Source: Styela clava (taxonomy: Eukaryota; Chordata; Ascidiacea; Stolidobranchia; Styelidae). From it: a DNA stretch of 64,000 nt. A program made the translations under genes and the position numbers. The notes below the pieces were generated by a model. The model was not told where the DNA came from. It did not search any database and saw only the letters and a list, made by a program, of their open reading frames with translations. Shown here in pieces: positions 63,801 through 64,000 of the stretch. The DNA is taken from contig NC_135258.1 in the NCBI RefSeq assembly GCF_964204865.1, forward strand, positions 15,429,001 to 15,493,000. Direction: 5' to 3'. Every line of letters starts with the position of its first letter. The stretch's first letter is position 1.

Positions 63801-64000
63801 GATTGATTCATCACCACCTTTCGATTTCTAGTGTGAGTCTTGTATGAGAGCAGGGAAAACGGCATAGTCCTTCACAGGCGGGATGCGACGACGTCCATTG
63901 GTCAAACCAAATATGAGTAATTATATCACTATTTCTTTAGCTGGAAGACCACGGCAATTTACTTCTGGTAGGCTCGAGGTAAATGTACCAGAAGTGGACG
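60825..64000 (+). CDS. Tie/TEK-like receptor, N-terminal part (cut by window end)
   Basis: Partial plus-strand gene with predicted exons 60825-60903, 61627-61789 (acceptor 61636 also fits), about 62603-62751, 63311-63427 and 63941 to beyond 64000. Junction phases agree (1,2,1,1). Exon 1 encodes a signal peptide (MALKMTMQ, then a hydrophobic stretch ending AAV). The remainder forms an Ig-like fold: VQSQIKCVAND and RYGIFYCSATEKN provide the paired cysteines, followed by SLDLKMIQPKPAPYKDL and SGRLEVNVPEVD. Order and spacing resemble the first Ig domain of Tie1/TEK (angiopoietin) receptors. Predicted N-glycosylation sites lie near NNTNVT. The EGF, fibronectin III and kinase parts would be beyond 64000, so kinase identity is inferred. 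A different Ig-family receptor is possible. Confidence 0.55.
60983..61378. mobile_element. 396-bp hAT-type MITE in receptor intron 1
   Basis: The left end is caagggttcccaag and the complement of the right end is caggggttcccaaac, so the terminal inverted repeats are imperfect. The flanks are ccccagaa (60975-60982) and ccctagaa (61379-61386), an 8-bp duplication with one mismatch. Subterminal gaccccaa/gggtcgcgacccc motifs repeat near both ends. It has no coding capacity. The mismatches suggest an older insertion than the 32292 element. Confidence 0.8.
62178..62576. repeat. 16-bp-unit minisatellite with inverted left edge
   Basis: From about 62215 to 62576 some 22 units of about 16 bases run in one direction, with consensus close to gtgcaaatgtacatgg and variants such as gttcaaatgtccgcgg. 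To the left, 62178-62207 carries the units in the opposite direction. The switch point is a perfect hairpin: 12-base arms at 62196-62207 and 62214-62225 around a 6-base loop. It lies in the intron just before receptor exon 3. Confidence 0.92.

Overview
This is a eukaryotic nuclear window from an AT-rich animal genome. Genes are split by spliceosomal introns, with GT donors and AG acceptors whose phases match at every junction I checked in the four complete genes. Gene families point to a chordate-type invertebrate, most likely a tunicate. There is one undivided DUSP6/7/9-type MAP-kinase phosphatase, one single-domain ~50 kDa hexokinase, POC1, and a Tie/TEK-like receptor N-terminus. The tunicate assignment is an inference from family content, compactness and repeat style, not a match to a known genome.

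Layout: 1-9.9 kb is non-coding with repeats. 9.95-18.83 kb (minus) is the DUSP6/7/9-like phosphatase in 3 coding exons. 18.8-23.9 kb is non-coding. 23.9-31.3 kb (minus) is a complete 11-exon POC1 centriolar WD40 gene of 490 aa, with introns carrying SINE-like repeats and a 205-bp hAT MITE. 31.3-36.3 kb is intergenic and holds a 1,569-bp non-autonomous hAT element with a perfect 8-bp target duplication. 36.3-37.7 kb (plus) is a 2-exon SAM-dependent methyltransferase. 37.7-41.6 kb is intergenic with dispersed repeats. 41.6-56.7 kb (plus) is a complete 10-exon hexokinase of 501 aa. 56.7-60.8 kb is intergenic with a possible gag-like relic. 60.8-64 kb (plus) is the first five exons of a Tie/TEK-like receptor, cut by the window end; its introns hold a third hAT MITE and a 16-bp-unit minisatellite.

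The genes do not form an operon-like system. They act in MAPK signal shut-off, centriole assembly, methyl transfer, glycolysis entry and receptor signalling. I found no clearly new molecular system. The most unusual structures are the 16-bp minisatellite, open in several frames with a polarity-switch hairpin and a related short array 28 kb away, and three hAT-type insertions with recognisable target duplications.
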